Source: an uncultured Eubacteriales bacterium
Lineage (GTDB): Bacteria > Bacillota > Clostridia > Oscillospirales > QAKW01
Direction of reading: 5' to 3'
Assembly (NCBI GenBank): GCA_902492505.1
Contig: CABULU010000044.1
Location: 1 to 14,507 of the forward strand
Length of the DNA: 14,507 nt
Below the pieces are notes generated by a model. The model worked only from the letters and a program-made list of their open reading frames with translations, did no database searches and was not told the origin of the DNA. Numbering within the stretch: position 1 is the stretch's first letter; the number at the start of each line of letters is the position of its first letter. Of this stretch, positions 7,108 to 14,507 are shown piece after piece. A program made the translations under genes and the position numbers.

Positions 7108-7644
7108 CTAACCACCGATTATTTTTTGAAACCAAAGCACATCATATGATCTGCCAAACTTAATGCCGCAGCCGGTGAAATGACCTACAGCCTCAAAGCC
7201 CTGTTTTCGGTGAAACATTACACTTGAATTGTCAAGATAACAATCTGTATTCTCTGCATACGCAACGCATGCATAAAGATGGGTAACATCGCGCAGCAGC
7301 AATTCCTTTTCCATCCGACGGTAAAGAAGACTGCCTATTTTACGGCCGCGACAATCGGTACGTACATACACCGAAAGCTCCGCCGAATGCGAATATGCAG
7401 CACGGGTATTCAGCGCTCCGGCATATGCATATCCTACGGGCTGTCCGTCAATACATGCCGCAATATAAGGATAGTGCTTTAAAGTGTTTAAAATCCGATT
7501 TTCAAATTCACTGACGGAAGGAACCGTATACTCAAAGGTTACGGCAGTATTCTCAACATACGGCGCGTATATTTCAAGCAGCTTTTGCGTATCATTTACC
7601 GTTACGGAACGTATTTTTATTTCGGAAGTATTACTTGTATTCAT
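7108..7644 (-). CDS. GNAT N-acetyltransferase of the phosphinothricin/L-amino-acid (PAT/MnaT) type
   Basis: A 178-residue protein with the whole GNAT fold and the layout of PAT/MnaT (YncA-like) enzymes, which transfer acetyl from acetyl-CoA to the amine of small amino-acid analogues. Family features are IRSVTVNDTQKLLEIYAPYV at the N-terminus, the ENTAVTFEYTVPS segment, VGYAYAGALNTRAAYSHSAE before the central strand SVYV, and the acetyl-CoA motif RGRKIG (99-104). Late in the protein MFHRKQGFEAVGHF is the usual motif B region. Length matches the family (about 170-185). The start overlaps the upstream gene by 14 bases with no good ribosome site of its own, which suggests translational coupling. 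The substrate cannot be told from sequence: detoxification of a methionine sulfone or sulfoximine-like compound is typical, but not shown here. Confidence 0.88.
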   Translation of the reverse strand: MNTSNTSEIKIRSVTVNDTQKLLEIYAPYVENTAVTFEYTVPSVSEFENRILNTLKHYPYIAACIDGQPVGYAYAGALNTRAAYSHSAELSVYVRTDCRGRKIGSLLYRRMEKELLLRDVTHLYACVAYAENTDCYLDNSSVMFHRKQGFEAVGHFTGCGIKFGRSYDVLWFQKIIGG

Positions 7645-8254
7645 CTACTATTTTATAAACCACGGACTTTGCCGCGTCATACCGTGCGGCATATTTTTCA
7701 TCGGATTCTGCGCGTTTTGCATCGCAAACACGAAGGCAGAGAAAATAAGTCTGCGTACCTTCCCCAAAGCCTTCTATCGCGCTTAGCATTCCGCTTGCGG
7801 CGGCGTCAAAGCAATCACTGTCTAAATACTCAGACTCACCCGCACCGCTGATGTCCGCAAGAAATCCGCCAGCCTTCAGCTCATTGTAATTCTGCTCATC
7901 CATAAGATATACAAGATGCTCGCCTGCGGCAAGGTTTGCAGAACGGGAAGCATTTGCGGCATTTGCCTCCTTAAGTGTGCTGCCGTAATTTATCGACACA
8001 ACCTGCGAATTTGATATTCCGTCGCCGTTTACATCACTTACATATCCGTCAAAAAAGCCGGAAAGCCCCTCCGTCTGGTAATAGCTGCCGGCAGCGCCGT
8101 GAGTCATAAACAGAACACCCACATCATAGTCTTTCTTTTCCGAGCAGCTTTTAACAACGGCGCCCAGCGCGACAACCGCAACAATTCCAACAAGCAGATA
8201 ATACTTATAATAATACCAAAAATCCGCTATTGTCTTTATTTTTCCCTTTATCAC
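7631..8254 (-). CDS. Membrane-anchored extracytoplasmic protein of unknown function
   Basis: I do not recognise a named function. The 207-residue protein has a short basic N-terminus (MIKGKIKTIADFWYYYKYY), one membrane helix at about 20-36 (LLVGIVAVVALGAVV) and an otherwise soluble, acidic, probably external domain. An FWYYYKYY-type lead into a single helix is, from memory, a style seen in small anchored proteins of Clostridia. DVNGDG at residues 74-79 resembles the calcium loop of EF-hand/dockerin modules and hints at metal binding. The single Cys after the helix is not in a convincing lipobox. The start is a GTG at 8254 with AGGAAG about seven bases upstream. It sits 21 bases downstream of nadE and overlaps the acetyltransferase, so it is the middle gene of that operon. 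Confidence 0.75.
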   Translation of the reverse strand: MIKGKIKTIADFWYYYKYYLLVGIVAVVALGAVVKSCSEKKDYDVGVLFMTHGAAGSYYQTEGLSGFFDGYVSDVNGDGISNSQVVSINYGSTLKEANAANASRSANLAAGEHLVYLMDEQNYNELKAGGFLADISGAGESEYLDSDCFDAAASGMLSAIEGFGEGTQTYFLCLRVCDAKRAESDEKYAARYDAAKSVVYKIVDEYK

Positions 8255-8275
8255 AGCAAAGCTTCCTGACCCTGA

Positions 8276-9007
8276 TTATCCTTTGTATCTGAAAAACGGC
8301 ATCAGTTCCATCTTAAACTTATTCATCTCATGCAGTCTGTCAATGCGGGCCTTTGTCCGGGCATCTTCGATTTCTCCGGTGCGTATATATCTGTCAAGCA
8401 CAGCGTAAGTAAAGCCAAGGTTATCCTCATCTGTTTTGCCGCAAAGCCCGTCAATCGGCACCTTATCTACAAGCTCAGTCGGCAGACCGAGCTCGCGGCC
8501 GAGCTGTCTGAGTTCCGTTACCGTAATATTTGCCAGAGGGCTGAAGTCACCTGCCGCATCGCCGTAGCGCGTAGAGTAGCCGACATAATCCTCAGACAGA
8601 TTGCATGTGTTGGCAACACGTCCGTTTAAGCTCTGACTGACAGCATAAAGGGTACTCATTCTGATACGCGGCGGCAGATTGGTTTTTGACTGTTCCGAAA
8701 GCCTCAGCTCATTCGGCATTGCGGACACCAGTCCGTCAATAGCCGCCTTCACGTTTACCGTATAATGCTTTATTTTAAGATGTTCTACCAGCATTTTTGC
8801 ACAATCAATATCCGCCTGAACACCGTTTGGCATAAGCACGCCGATTACACGCTCACGCCCAAGAGCCAAAGCGCACAGGGCCGCCGTAATAGAGCTGTCT
8901 TTACCACCTGAAATTCCGATAACTGCATTACAGCCCTTGCCGTTTTTCTCAAAAAATTCGCGTATCCACTCTACGATATCATTTTTCACCTTTGCCGCAT
9001 CAAACAT
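8276..9007 (-). CDS. nadE: NAD+ synthase (ammonia-dependent type)
   Basis: NadE catalyses the last step of NAD+ synthesis, ATP-dependent amidation of deamido-NAD+, in the cytoplasm. At 243 residues it is the short form without the N-terminal glutaminase domain, so ammonia is the expected nitrogen donor. The PP-loop SGGKDSS (33-39) binds ATP. Further family motifs are RIRMSTLYAVSQ, NTCNLSEDYVGYSTRYGDAA and DFSPLANITVTELRQLGREL, and then the mobile loop GLCGKTDEDNLGFTYAVLD. The segment that reads L-x-K-x-x in some NadE proteins reads NITVTEL here; this looks like a normal variant of this subfamily. The ATG at 9007 has GAGGA eight bases before it. First gene of a three-gene operon. Confidence 0.93.
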   Translation of the reverse strand: MFDAAKVKNDIVEWIREFFEKNGKGCNAVIGISGGKDSSITAALCALALGRERVIGVLMPNGVQADIDCAKMLVEHLKIKHYTVNVKAAIDGLVSAMPNELRLSEQSKTNLPPRIRMSTLYAVSQSLNGRVANTCNLSEDYVGYSTRYGDAAGDFSPLANITVTELRQLGRELGLPTELVDKVPIDGLCGKTDEDNLGFTYAVLDRYIRTGEIEDARTKARIDRLHEMNKFKMELMPFFRYKG

Positions 9008-9065
9008 AGTATCCGTCCTCTGACTCCGTTATATCTTTAAAATAATTTTATCCTCTGTTTTCAAA

Positions 9066-9094
9066 ATAATAATACTCTTTTATGAGTTTGTCAA
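9066..9094 (-). promoter_or_regulatory. Probable sigma-A promoter of the nadE operon
   Basis: On the - strand a perfect -35 TTGACA (9094-9089) and -10 TATTAT (9071-9066, one mismatch) are 17 bases apart. The leader to the nadE ATG is about 55 bases. The -35 begins only nine bases after the end of the upstream TPM-domain gene, and there is no strong terminator between them, only a 4-bp ACTC/GAGT hairpin inside the promoter. Confidence 0.8.
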
Positions 9095-9102
9095 TAAATA
9101 CA

Positions 9103-9915
9103 TCAGAATTTACCGCCTCCGCCGCCGTGCGTGCGTCCGGACGAAGAAACATGCGTACCGGAGCCTCCGCTGCCGCCGCTTGACTGCGGGCGGGCATGCT
9201 TATCAACCTTAGAGTATAAAAACATATCCCTGCTATCCGTAATATTCAGACTGCCCTGCTTTATATAGCTGTTTGCTGCAGACTGTTTCTTAACGGACTT
9301 CAGCTTACCCTTCATTGCCGTAACACATATAAGCGCGGCAGCAAAACCGACTAAAACGGAAATGAACAAGCTGAATAAATAATTAAACGGTTTTTTGGGA
9401 AGGTTTCCCGTATCATATGCGTTGCCGCTGCGCGCCTGAGTAACATAATCATCACACATAGACACAAAGACTTCAAACGCTTTATAATATTCGCCGTCGC
9501 TGAGGTACGGCAAAAACCGCTCGGACATATACTCACGTCCCGCATCGGTTATTGCGGTGGTGCCAAATCCGCTTGTGGATATGTACCAATCACGCGAGTT
9601 CATACAGACAAGCAGCAGCGCACCGTCGTAAAGGTAGCCGTGGCTGTCATAATAATCGTCAGCGTACTGCATGGGCGTGCTGCCGTCAAGGCTTTGCACC
9701 GTCACAACGGCAATATCAAAATTCTGACGCACGCTCACCTCATCAAGTGCAGCCAGCAGTCTGTCCTGCTGCCGGCTGCTCAGAAGACCGGCGCCGTCAT
9801 TTAAACGTGGGTCAGCGGCAAAGACCGTAACCGGCAAAAAACAAAATACTGAAATAATAATTACAAATGCAAAAATACGTTTTAACATACGCCTATATAA
9901 AACACATCTATCCAT
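9103..9915 (-). CDS. TPM-domain membrane protein (YgcG/YdjH-like)
   Basis: A 270-residue secreted or anchored protein with a TPM (TLP18.3/Psb32/MOLO-1) domain. The signal peptide covers about residues 10-33 (KRIFAFVIIISVFCFLPVTVFA) and probably ends VFA/AD. The TPM domain spans about 34-165: LNDGAGLLSSRQQDRLLAAL, then DIAVVTVQSLDG, YADDYYDSHGY, DGALLLVCMNSRDWYIST and the C-terminal FEVFVSMCDDYV. A second helix (about 180-205, LFSLFISVLVGFAAALICVTA) precedes a cytoplasmic tail ending in a Gly/Ser-rich stretch with GGSGGSGTH and THGGGGGKF, typical of this family. The ATG at 9915 is preferred because TATAGGAG lies nine bases before it; a GTG at 9939 would overlap the upstream gene, and ATG 9888 would trim the N-terminus to the signal peptide. 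It is the third gene of the SPFH operon and corresponds to YdjH of Bacillus subtilis, which takes part in recruiting PspA to stressed membrane. Confidence 0.85.
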   Translation of the reverse strand: MDRCVLYRRMLKRIFAFVIIISVFCFLPVTVFAADPRLNDGAGLLSSRQQDRLLAALDEVSVRQNFDIAVVTVQSLDGSTPMQYADDYYDSHGYLYDGALLLVCMNSRDWYISTSGFGTTAITDAGREYMSERFLPYLSDGEYYKAFEVFVSMCDDYVTQARSGNAYDTGNLPKKPFNYLFSLFISVLVGFAAALICVTAMKGKLKSVKKQSAANSYIKQGSLNITDSRDMFLYSKVDKHARPQSSGGSGGSGTHVSSSGRTHGGGGGKF

Positions 9916-9926
9916 ACGCCGCACTC

Positions 9927-11006
9927 CTATATAAGCCACATTATAAACGTGATAGCAAACGCGGCAGCGCTGAACGCGGCACCAAGGCCGAAAAGCCAGC
10001 GCATGTAAGCACGCTTATCCACCGGAAGATCACCTGTAAATTTACCGGTCTGACCGTTCATTGCAAACACATATCTTTTATCCTGCCATGTAGTGTTTAA
10101 TATCCACACGGGATATAGCGCATATTTTGCCTGACTGCCCGAAAAGCGCACGCTTCCGCCGTCTGACAAAACCGTTGCATACCCGCGCACACTGTCCTTA
10201 AAGGCTATTTCGGTGCTGCACTTTATTCTCTCGCTGGCGCGCTTCATGCTCTGCTGTGCGTCAACATCATACTTATCGGCAAGATAGCCTGCAAGATATG
10301 CCGTATTAAAATCTACGGCTGCACTGAAATCATACGGCTCGATAGACTCCCTAATATCGTCCGCCATTTTTGACGACCCGTCAACAGGTACGCGCTCAAA
10401 GCTCATGCTGCCGCCGCGTCGGATCGAGAAAAAACTCGTTTCGGTATAGTTATACCTGCTGTCGCTCCACATACGAGTACGTGTTGCATTATACCGCATA
10501 TCCGCATTAACGTCAGTATCAAACAGCCAAAACGGCACATATATACCCTTAATCTCGTCAATATGATTTTCGTCTTTAAATATTTTAGGCAAAAGGCGCT
10601 TACCTTTAAGATGCTTCATAAGCCCCGCCTTTGCCGCCTCTTTATTCAGCTTAAACGGAATTACAAAATCCGGCTTCAGCATCCCCGACACTTTACCCGA
10701 CATAACCACGGGGTTGTCGCAGTACGGACAGCTGATGGCAACTGTATTTTCATCACAGATTATCTCGCCGCCGCAGGATTTACAGACATAGGAGCAAAGC
10801 CCGTCCTGTTCGTTTTCCGCCCACTCGCCGCCGGGCTGCGCCTCCCATTCAGTGTCGTCATTATCACCCAAATCCTCATCCAGCGATTTAAGTGTCTCCA
10901 CATCAAACTCGGTGTCGCAGTACGGACATTTCATTTTCTGAAGCGAGCTGTCAAATTCTATCGCACCGCCGCAGCAAGGACATTTATATTCAAGCAGTGT
11001 TGCCAT
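9927..11006 (-). CDS. Double zinc-ribbon, single-span membrane protein (YdjG-like)
   Basis: A 359-residue protein with two N-terminal zinc ribbons: Cys9/Cys12 with Cys27/Cys30 (CPCCG, CPYC), and Cys75/Cys78 with Cys93/Cys96 (CKSCG, CPYC). Between them is an acidic linker. A long domain follows, including IYVPFWLFDTDVNADMRY and YALYPVWILNT, elements recurring in the TFIIB-type zinc-ribbon membrane proteins. One membrane helix ends the chain (about 336-359). Despite the zinc ribbons there is no sign of a transcription role. Its place between an SPFH protein and a TPM protein matches YdjG of Bacillus subtilis, a partner of YdjH and YdjI in the PspA membrane-stress complex. The gene starts 25 bases after the SPFH stop (GGGAG about 12 bases upstream of the ATG) and ends 11 bases before the TPM gene. 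Confidence 0.85.
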   Translation of the reverse strand: MATLLEYKCPCCGGAIEFDSSLQKMKCPYCDTEFDVETLKSLDEDLGDNDDTEWEAQPGGEWAENEQDGLCSYVCKSCGGEIICDENTVAISCPYCDNPVVMSGKVSGMLKPDFVIPFKLNKEAAKAGLMKHLKGKRLLPKIFKDENHIDEIKGIYVPFWLFDTDVNADMRYNATRTRMWSDSRYNYTETSFFSIRRGGSMSFERVPVDGSSKMADDIRESIEPYDFSAAVDFNTAYLAGYLADKYDVDAQQSMKRASERIKCSTEIAFKDSVRGYATVLSDGGSVRFSGSQAKYALYPVWILNTTWQDKRYVFAMNGQTGKFTGDLPVDKRAYMRWLFGLGAAFSAAAFAITFIMWLI

Positions 11007-11031
11007 ATACTGTATTATTCTCCCTAATTAA

Positions 11032-12354
11032 TTACTTGACGTCGTTTTCGTCAAATCTGTCTCCGCACTGCGGACAGAATTTTGGTGGATTAGTCGGGTC
11101 TTCCGGCTGCCAGCCGCATTTGTCACATCTGTAAAGCGGCGCGCCGGCCGGTTTCTGCTTTCCGCAATTTTGACAGAATTTACCCATGTTAAGCTGACCG
11201 CAGGTACATTTCCAGCCGACGGGCGCAGGTCTGGGAGAGCCGCACTCCGGGCAGAAATTACCGTTTGCCTTGGCACCGCAGGAGCAGATCCATTCATCGG
11301 CTTTCGGCGAGGATGACGGCTGCTTGACAGGAGCTTTTCCCTGCTTTTCGCCCATTTCAAAAAGCCCCTGAGCGCTCATACCGCCGCCGGCGTTCATCGC
11401 CATGCCCATTCCCATAAATCCGGTCATAGCCCCGCTGTCGTTTGCCGCAGCTGCTTTCATCGCATCCGCCTGCGCGCCGACAAGCGTTGCCGCAGCCATT
11501 GTGGGGTCACGCATGATAGCCGTGCGCTGCGCTTCTTTTATCATCTCGGCGTCCTCATCGGGCAAAGTTACGGGGTTAAGCGCAACAGACACTATTTTAA
11601 GTCCGCGAAGCTCGCCCCATCTGGAAGAAAGCGCCGCGTTCATTGCCCCCTCCAGCTCGGCATTATGAGCCGAAATCTGATTAGGACGGATTTCCAGCTC
11701 GGAAAGTCTTGCAAGAGCCGGTGCAAGCGCACTGATAAATTCTGTTTTAAGCTGTGTTTCTATCTCATCGCGTCTGTATTCCCTTTCGACATTGCCACAG
11801 ACATTGGTATAAAACAGCAGCGGGTCTGCGATTTTATAAGAATACACGCCCGAACAGCGCACAGAAACATCTACGTCAAGACCTATCTTGCTGTCAACGA
11901 CGCGAAACGGCACGGGATTTGGCGTACCGAACTTATTGTCCATAAGCTCTTTTGTATTGAAGTAGTAAACCCGCTGATCCTTACCGGTATCACCGCCGTA
12001 AGTAAAACGCTTTCCGACGGTAAAAAATGTCTTTAAAATGCCCTCACCGAGCGGGCCGGCAAAAATACTGGGTTCGGTTGACATATCATATGTAAATTCA
12101 CCCGGCTGTGCGCAAAGCTCGACAACCTTGCCCTGCTCTACAATTATCATGCACTGACCGTCCGCCACGGCAATTCCCGAGCCGTTGGAAATTATATTAT
12201 CGCTGCCCTTTGTATTTGACGAGCGCCCGCTCACACGCTTCTGACCCTTGGTCATCATTACATCCATATCAAGTGCGTCACAATAGAAGAATTCTTTCCA
12301 CTGATCGGCAAGCGTACTGCCCAGCGCACCGATACCTGCTTTTATCAAGCCCAT
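11032..12354 (-). CDS. SPFH-domain protein with three C-terminal zinc ribbons (YdjI-like)
   Basis: A 440-residue protein of the SPFH (stomatin/prohibitin/flotillin) class, scaffold proteins that oligomerise on membranes. The SPFH part spans roughly residues 25-290 (DQWKEFFYCDALD, IIVEQGKVVELCAQPGEFTY, DSKIGLDVDVSVRCSGVYSYK, and a C-terminal GLKIVSVALNPVTLPDEDAEM). A low-complexity Ala/Met/Gly stretch follows (about 291-335). The tail holds three four-Cys ribbons: C357/C359/C368/C371, C383/C385/C394/C397 and C410/C413/C427/C430. No membrane helix is evident, so membrane contact may come through partners. Bacillus YdjI recruits PspA to stressed membrane through YdjG and YdjH; the same three families occur here in a row. 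AAAGGAGC lies seven bases before the ATG. First gene of the operon. The longer tail than I expect for YdjI is noted as unusual. Confidence 0.9.
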   Translation of the reverse strand: MGLIKAGIGALGSTLADQWKEFFYCDALDMDVMMTKGQKRVSGRSSNTKGSDNIISNGSGIAVADGQCMIIVEQGKVVELCAQPGEFTYDMSTEPSIFAGPLGEGILKTFFTVGKRFTYGGDTGKDQRVYYFNTKELMDNKFGTPNPVPFRVVDSKIGLDVDVSVRCSGVYSYKIADPLLFYTNVCGNVEREYRRDEIETQLKTEFISALAPALARLSELEIRPNQISAHNAELEGAMNAALSSRWGELRGLKIVSVALNPVTLPDEDAEMIKEAQRTAIMRDPTMAAATLVGAQADAMKAAAANDSGAMTGFMGMGMAMNAGGGMSAQGLFEMGEKQGKAPVKQPSSSPKADEWICSCGAKANGNFCPECGSPRPAPVGWKCTCGQLNMGKFCQNCGKQKPAGAPLYRCDKCGWQPEDPTNPPKFCPQCGDRFDENDVK

Positions 12355-12388
12355 AAAAATGCTCCTTTCGGTGTACGTTATTTATACT

Positions 12389-12417
12389 ATTATAATACAT
12401 ATATTACGCGACATCAA
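12389..12417 (-). promoter_or_regulatory. Probable promoter of the SPFH/zinc-ribbon/TPM operon
   Basis: On the - strand -35 TTGATG (12417-12412) and perfect -10 TATAAT (12394-12389) are 17 bases apart, with a leader of about 30 bases to the SPFH start. This is a sigma-A-type site. I saw no clear extracytoplasmic-sigma consensus, unlike the SigW control reported for the Bacillus counterpart. Confidence 0.7.
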
Positions 12418-12548
12418 TAATAATTTAAAAATGTAAAGAGAATGCAGTGCTCTTCCTGTAACAGCGAATTGACAATTGCATGTTTATCCAATTCGGACGG
12501 TTTAAAGCAGCTTATCTGACAGACATAGAATACCGTTAATTGCAGAGG

Positions 12549-13532
12549 TTACCGTTCCTCCCTGAAGTAAGGCAGTCCTAAGTGTGCGGGAGGCTGATTT
12601 TCACGGCGTTTACGCGCACTGATAACCACAAGAACGACAATCGTCACAACGTACGGCAGCATTTTTATAAGCTCCTTGGCTGCACTTGACAGCCCCGGAA
12701 TATAGGTACAAATAATATACAGTCCGCCGAAGATAAATGAACAGGGAATCGCAAGGTTGGGTTTCCACAGAGCAAATATAACAATGGCAATGGCAAGCCA
12801 GCCGCGGTCGCCGAAACCGTCGTTTGTCCATGCGCCCGCGATATAATCCATAACAAAGTAAAGTCCGCCCAGTCCCGCAATGGCGCCGCCGACACAGGTG
12901 GCGACATATTTATAGCGGGTGACATTAATACCGGCGGCATCCGCCGTTGCAGGGCTTTCACCCACCGCGCGAAGATTAAGACCGATACGCGTTTTATTGA
13001 GGACAAAGCCTGCGGCGACCGCGATAATTACCGCAAGATAGGCAAGAAAACCGTAAGAAAAAAATATCTTGCCGAAATCGCCCAGCTTGTCGGCAAAGGG
13101 CAGGGTCGTTTTGAAATAATTGCCCGTTGTAAGAAGCGAGATTGAACCGCTCTTTCCGAAAAAGCTCTGAAGCGAGCCGCCCAAAAAGTTTCCGACGCCG
13201 ACGCCGAAAGTCGTAAGCGCAAGTCCCGTCACGTTCTGATTGGCCCGCAGGGTTATGGTCAGAAAGCTGTAAATTAGAGCCATAAGCGCAGACGCTATCA
13301 GCGAACAGAGCATTGGAATTATAATGCACAGCGCAGCCACAGGCTCAGACGCATAGTATTCGTAAATATATCCGCCTACGATTCCCGAAATTCCGCCGAT
13401 ATACATAATACCGGGAATGCCGAGATTAAGGTTGCCGCTTTTTTCGGTAATTATCTCGCCCGTTGCACCGTAAAGCAGCGGAATACCCTGGATTATTGCG
13501 GCATTGATAAAAGAGGCTATTGTTGAAAACAT
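12549..13532 (-). CDS. BMP/nucleoside-type ABC importer permease (NupQ-like)
   Basis: A 327-residue polytopic membrane protein of the BPD_transp_2 family, as in simple-sugar and purine/nucleoside importers. The signature near the N-terminus, GEIITEKSGNLNLGIPGIMYI, followed by several hydrophobic segments and the cytoplasmic coupling region VGESPATADAAGINVTRYKY, is typical of the second permease in Nup/Bmp systems (guanosine/nucleoside uptake in Bacillus). Around 8-10 membrane segments can be seen. The start codon overlaps the stop of the upstream permease by one base (TAATG), so the pair is translationally coupled and probably works as a heterodimer. Its stop is about 195 bases from the SPFH start. 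Whether the substrate is a nucleoside or another small molecule cannot be decided here, because the substrate-binding protein lies outside the window. Confidence 0.88.
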   Translation of the reverse strand: MFSTIASFINAAIIQGIPLLYGATGEIITEKSGNLNLGIPGIMYIGGISGIVGGYIYEYYASEPVAALCIIIPMLCSLIASALMALIYSFLTITLRANQNVTGLALTTFGVGVGNFLGGSLQSFFGKSGSISLLTTGNYFKTTLPFADKLGDFGKIFFSYGFLAYLAVIIAVAAGFVLNKTRIGLNLRAVGESPATADAAGINVTRYKYVATCVGGAIAGLGGLYFVMDYIAGAWTNDGFGDRGWLAIAIVIFALWKPNLAIPCSFIFGGLYIICTYIPGLSSAAKELIKMLPYVVTIVVLVVISARKRRENQPPAHLGLPYFREER

Positions 13533-14507
13533 TATTTGCCCTCCCTTTGACTCTTTCGGAAATTAATTCTGTAATTCACAAAAAACTCGCAGCCGATTAT
13601 AAAGAATAAAATAATACCCGTAAGTATATCGGCAACGCTTTGGTTTAAGTTAAACTTTGTTGCAATCTCCCCTGCTCCGCGCTGCAAAAACACAATAATA
13701 AACGAAGTGACAACCATGATTCCGGCGTTGAATTTCCCAAGCCAGGACACCATTATGGCGGTAAAGCCCATGCCGCCCGCTGTTGTCGTCGTTATTGTAT
13801 GATTTGTGCCCGCGACAAGCAAAAAGCCCGCAACGCCGCAAATTGCGCCCGAAAGACCCATGGTGCGCAGAATAACCTTTTTGACGTTGATTCCTATATA
13901 TCTTGCCGTGTTTTCACTCTCACCGACAACTGATATTTCATAACCCTGCTTGCTGTATTTAAGGTATATAAACATCGCAACGGTTATTACGGCAACGATA
14001 ATTATGTTAAGAAGATATTTCTGCCCGAAAAGCTCAGGCAGCCAGCCGGACTTGCTGCTCTGGTTGATAATGCCCATTACGCTGGAGCCGCTGGGCACCC
14101 AAATCATAATAAAAAACGAAACAAGCTGCGTTGCGACATAGTTCATCATAAGTGTGAACAACGTCTCGTTTGTGTTCCATTTTGCTTTGAAAAAGGCGGG
14201 AATCATCGCCCATATAATACCCGCCGCAAGGCTTGCGGCAAGCATAATAACAATCATCAGCGCCGTGGGCAGTCTGTCTCCGACGTAAAACATTACAGCC
14301 GCCGTCGCGAGTCCGCCGACAAGCACCTGACCCTCTGCGCCGATATTCCAAAAACGCATTTTGAACGCGGGCGTTACCGCCAGTGAAATACATAACAGCA
14401 TCGCAAGGTTTTGCAGCATTATCCAGAACTTGCGCGCGGTGCCGAAGCTGCCGCGAATCATAGCGTAGTACACCTGAACGGGATTATAACCCGTAATTAA
14501 TATTATA
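13532..14507 (-). CDS. BMP/nucleoside-type ABC importer permease (NupP-like), 5' end outside window
   Basis: The frame is open to the right edge: translation continues upstream of a GTG at 14473 as ITGYNPVQ-VYYAMIRGSFG, the usual sequence after the first membrane helix, so that GTG is not the start and the N-terminus is missing. About 324 residues are visible; family members are about 350. The coupling region VVGESENTARYIGINVKKVIL and the segment AGGMGFTAIMVSWLGKF are typical of NupP-type permeases. Many hydrophobic helices are present (for example LATAAVMFYVGD and GVAGFLLVAG). It forms a one-base overlap with the downstream permease. The ATPase (NupO-like) and lipoprotein (BmpA-like) genes are expected just past the right edge. 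Confidence 0.87.
   Translation of the reverse strand, partial: IILITGYNPVQVYYAMIRGSFGTARKFWIMLQNLAMLLCISLAVTPAFKMRFWNIGAEGQVLVGGLATAAVMFYVGDRLPTALMIVIMLAASLAAGIIWAMIPAFFKAKWNTNETLFTLMMNYVATQLVSFFIMIWVPSGSSVMGIINQSSKSGWLPELFGQKYLLNIIIVAVITVAMFIYLKYSKQGYEISVVGESENTARYIGINVKKVILRTMGLSGAICGVAGFLLVAGTNHTITTTTAGGMGFTAIMVSWLGKFNAGIMVVTSFIIVFLQRGAGEIATKFNLNQSVADILTGIILFFIIGCEFFVNYRINFRKSQREGK

Noticed and set aside
8276..9007. NadE with a missing active-site lysine (NITVTEL instead of L-x-K)
   Set aside because: The remaining motifs are intact and, from memory, this wording recurs in the short NadE subfamily of anaerobes, so I do not treat it as a defect.
12436..12454. Small hairpin AAGAG/CTCTT with a following T run, as a terminator after the NupQ-like gene
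   Set aside because: Only five base pairs, none of them a long GC run, and it lies within the 12418-12548 gap far from the stop. I see no convincing terminator in that gap.
12477..12513. GAATTG/CAATTC repeats as an operator or attachment site
   Set aside because: Six-base AT-rich arms far apart in an AT-rich gap are expected by chance, and nothing mobile lies nearby.

Overview
The window looks like chromosomal DNA of a Gram-positive anaerobe of the class Clostridia, probably a gut Oscillospiraceae/Ruminococcaceae-type organism. The reasons are near-balanced base composition with AT-rich gaps, strong AGGAGG-type ribosome binding sites, TTGACA/TATAAT-type promoters, and protein families typical of that group. 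This assignment is inference from style, not a database match. I see no rRNA, tRNA, CRISPR array, insertion sequence or intact prophage.

Layout, left to right. On the + strand (1-4774) lies the distal part of a high-affinity potassium uptake locus: the end of kdpB, all of kdpC, an intrinsic terminator, a separate promoter, and then the sensor kinase/response regulator pair kdpD-kdpE. A perfect 15-bp hairpin terminator at 4823-4858 separates this from everything to the right. All remaining genes are on the - strand.

At 4866-6792 is a two-gene cassette (transcribed right to left) encoding a PAPS-reductase-like PP-loop protein with a DUF3440-type C-terminus and an overlapping ParB-like protein. 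This is the IbrA/IbrB pair. It has its own promoter with an embedded 13-bp dyad, a long leader with a hairpin, and terminators on both sides, so it reads as a self-contained module. It is the best candidate here for poorly described biology.

At 7108-9007 is a small operon, nadE - membrane-anchored protein of unknown function - PAT-type acetyltransferase, read from a good promoter at 9066-9094. At 9103-12354 is a three-gene operon encoding an SPFH-domain protein with three C-terminal zinc ribbons, a double zinc-ribbon membrane protein and a TPM-domain membrane protein. These match the YdjI, YdjG and YdjH components that work with PspA in Bacillus membrane stress, but no pspA is present in the window.

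The right end (12549-14507) holds two permease genes of a BMP/nucleoside-type ABC importer (NupP/NupQ-like). The upstream one runs off the window, so its ATPase and binding protein presumably lie beyond the right edge. Common themes are ion and nucleoside transport, envelope stress and NAD synthesis, with the IbrAB-like cassette as the one accessory-looking insert.
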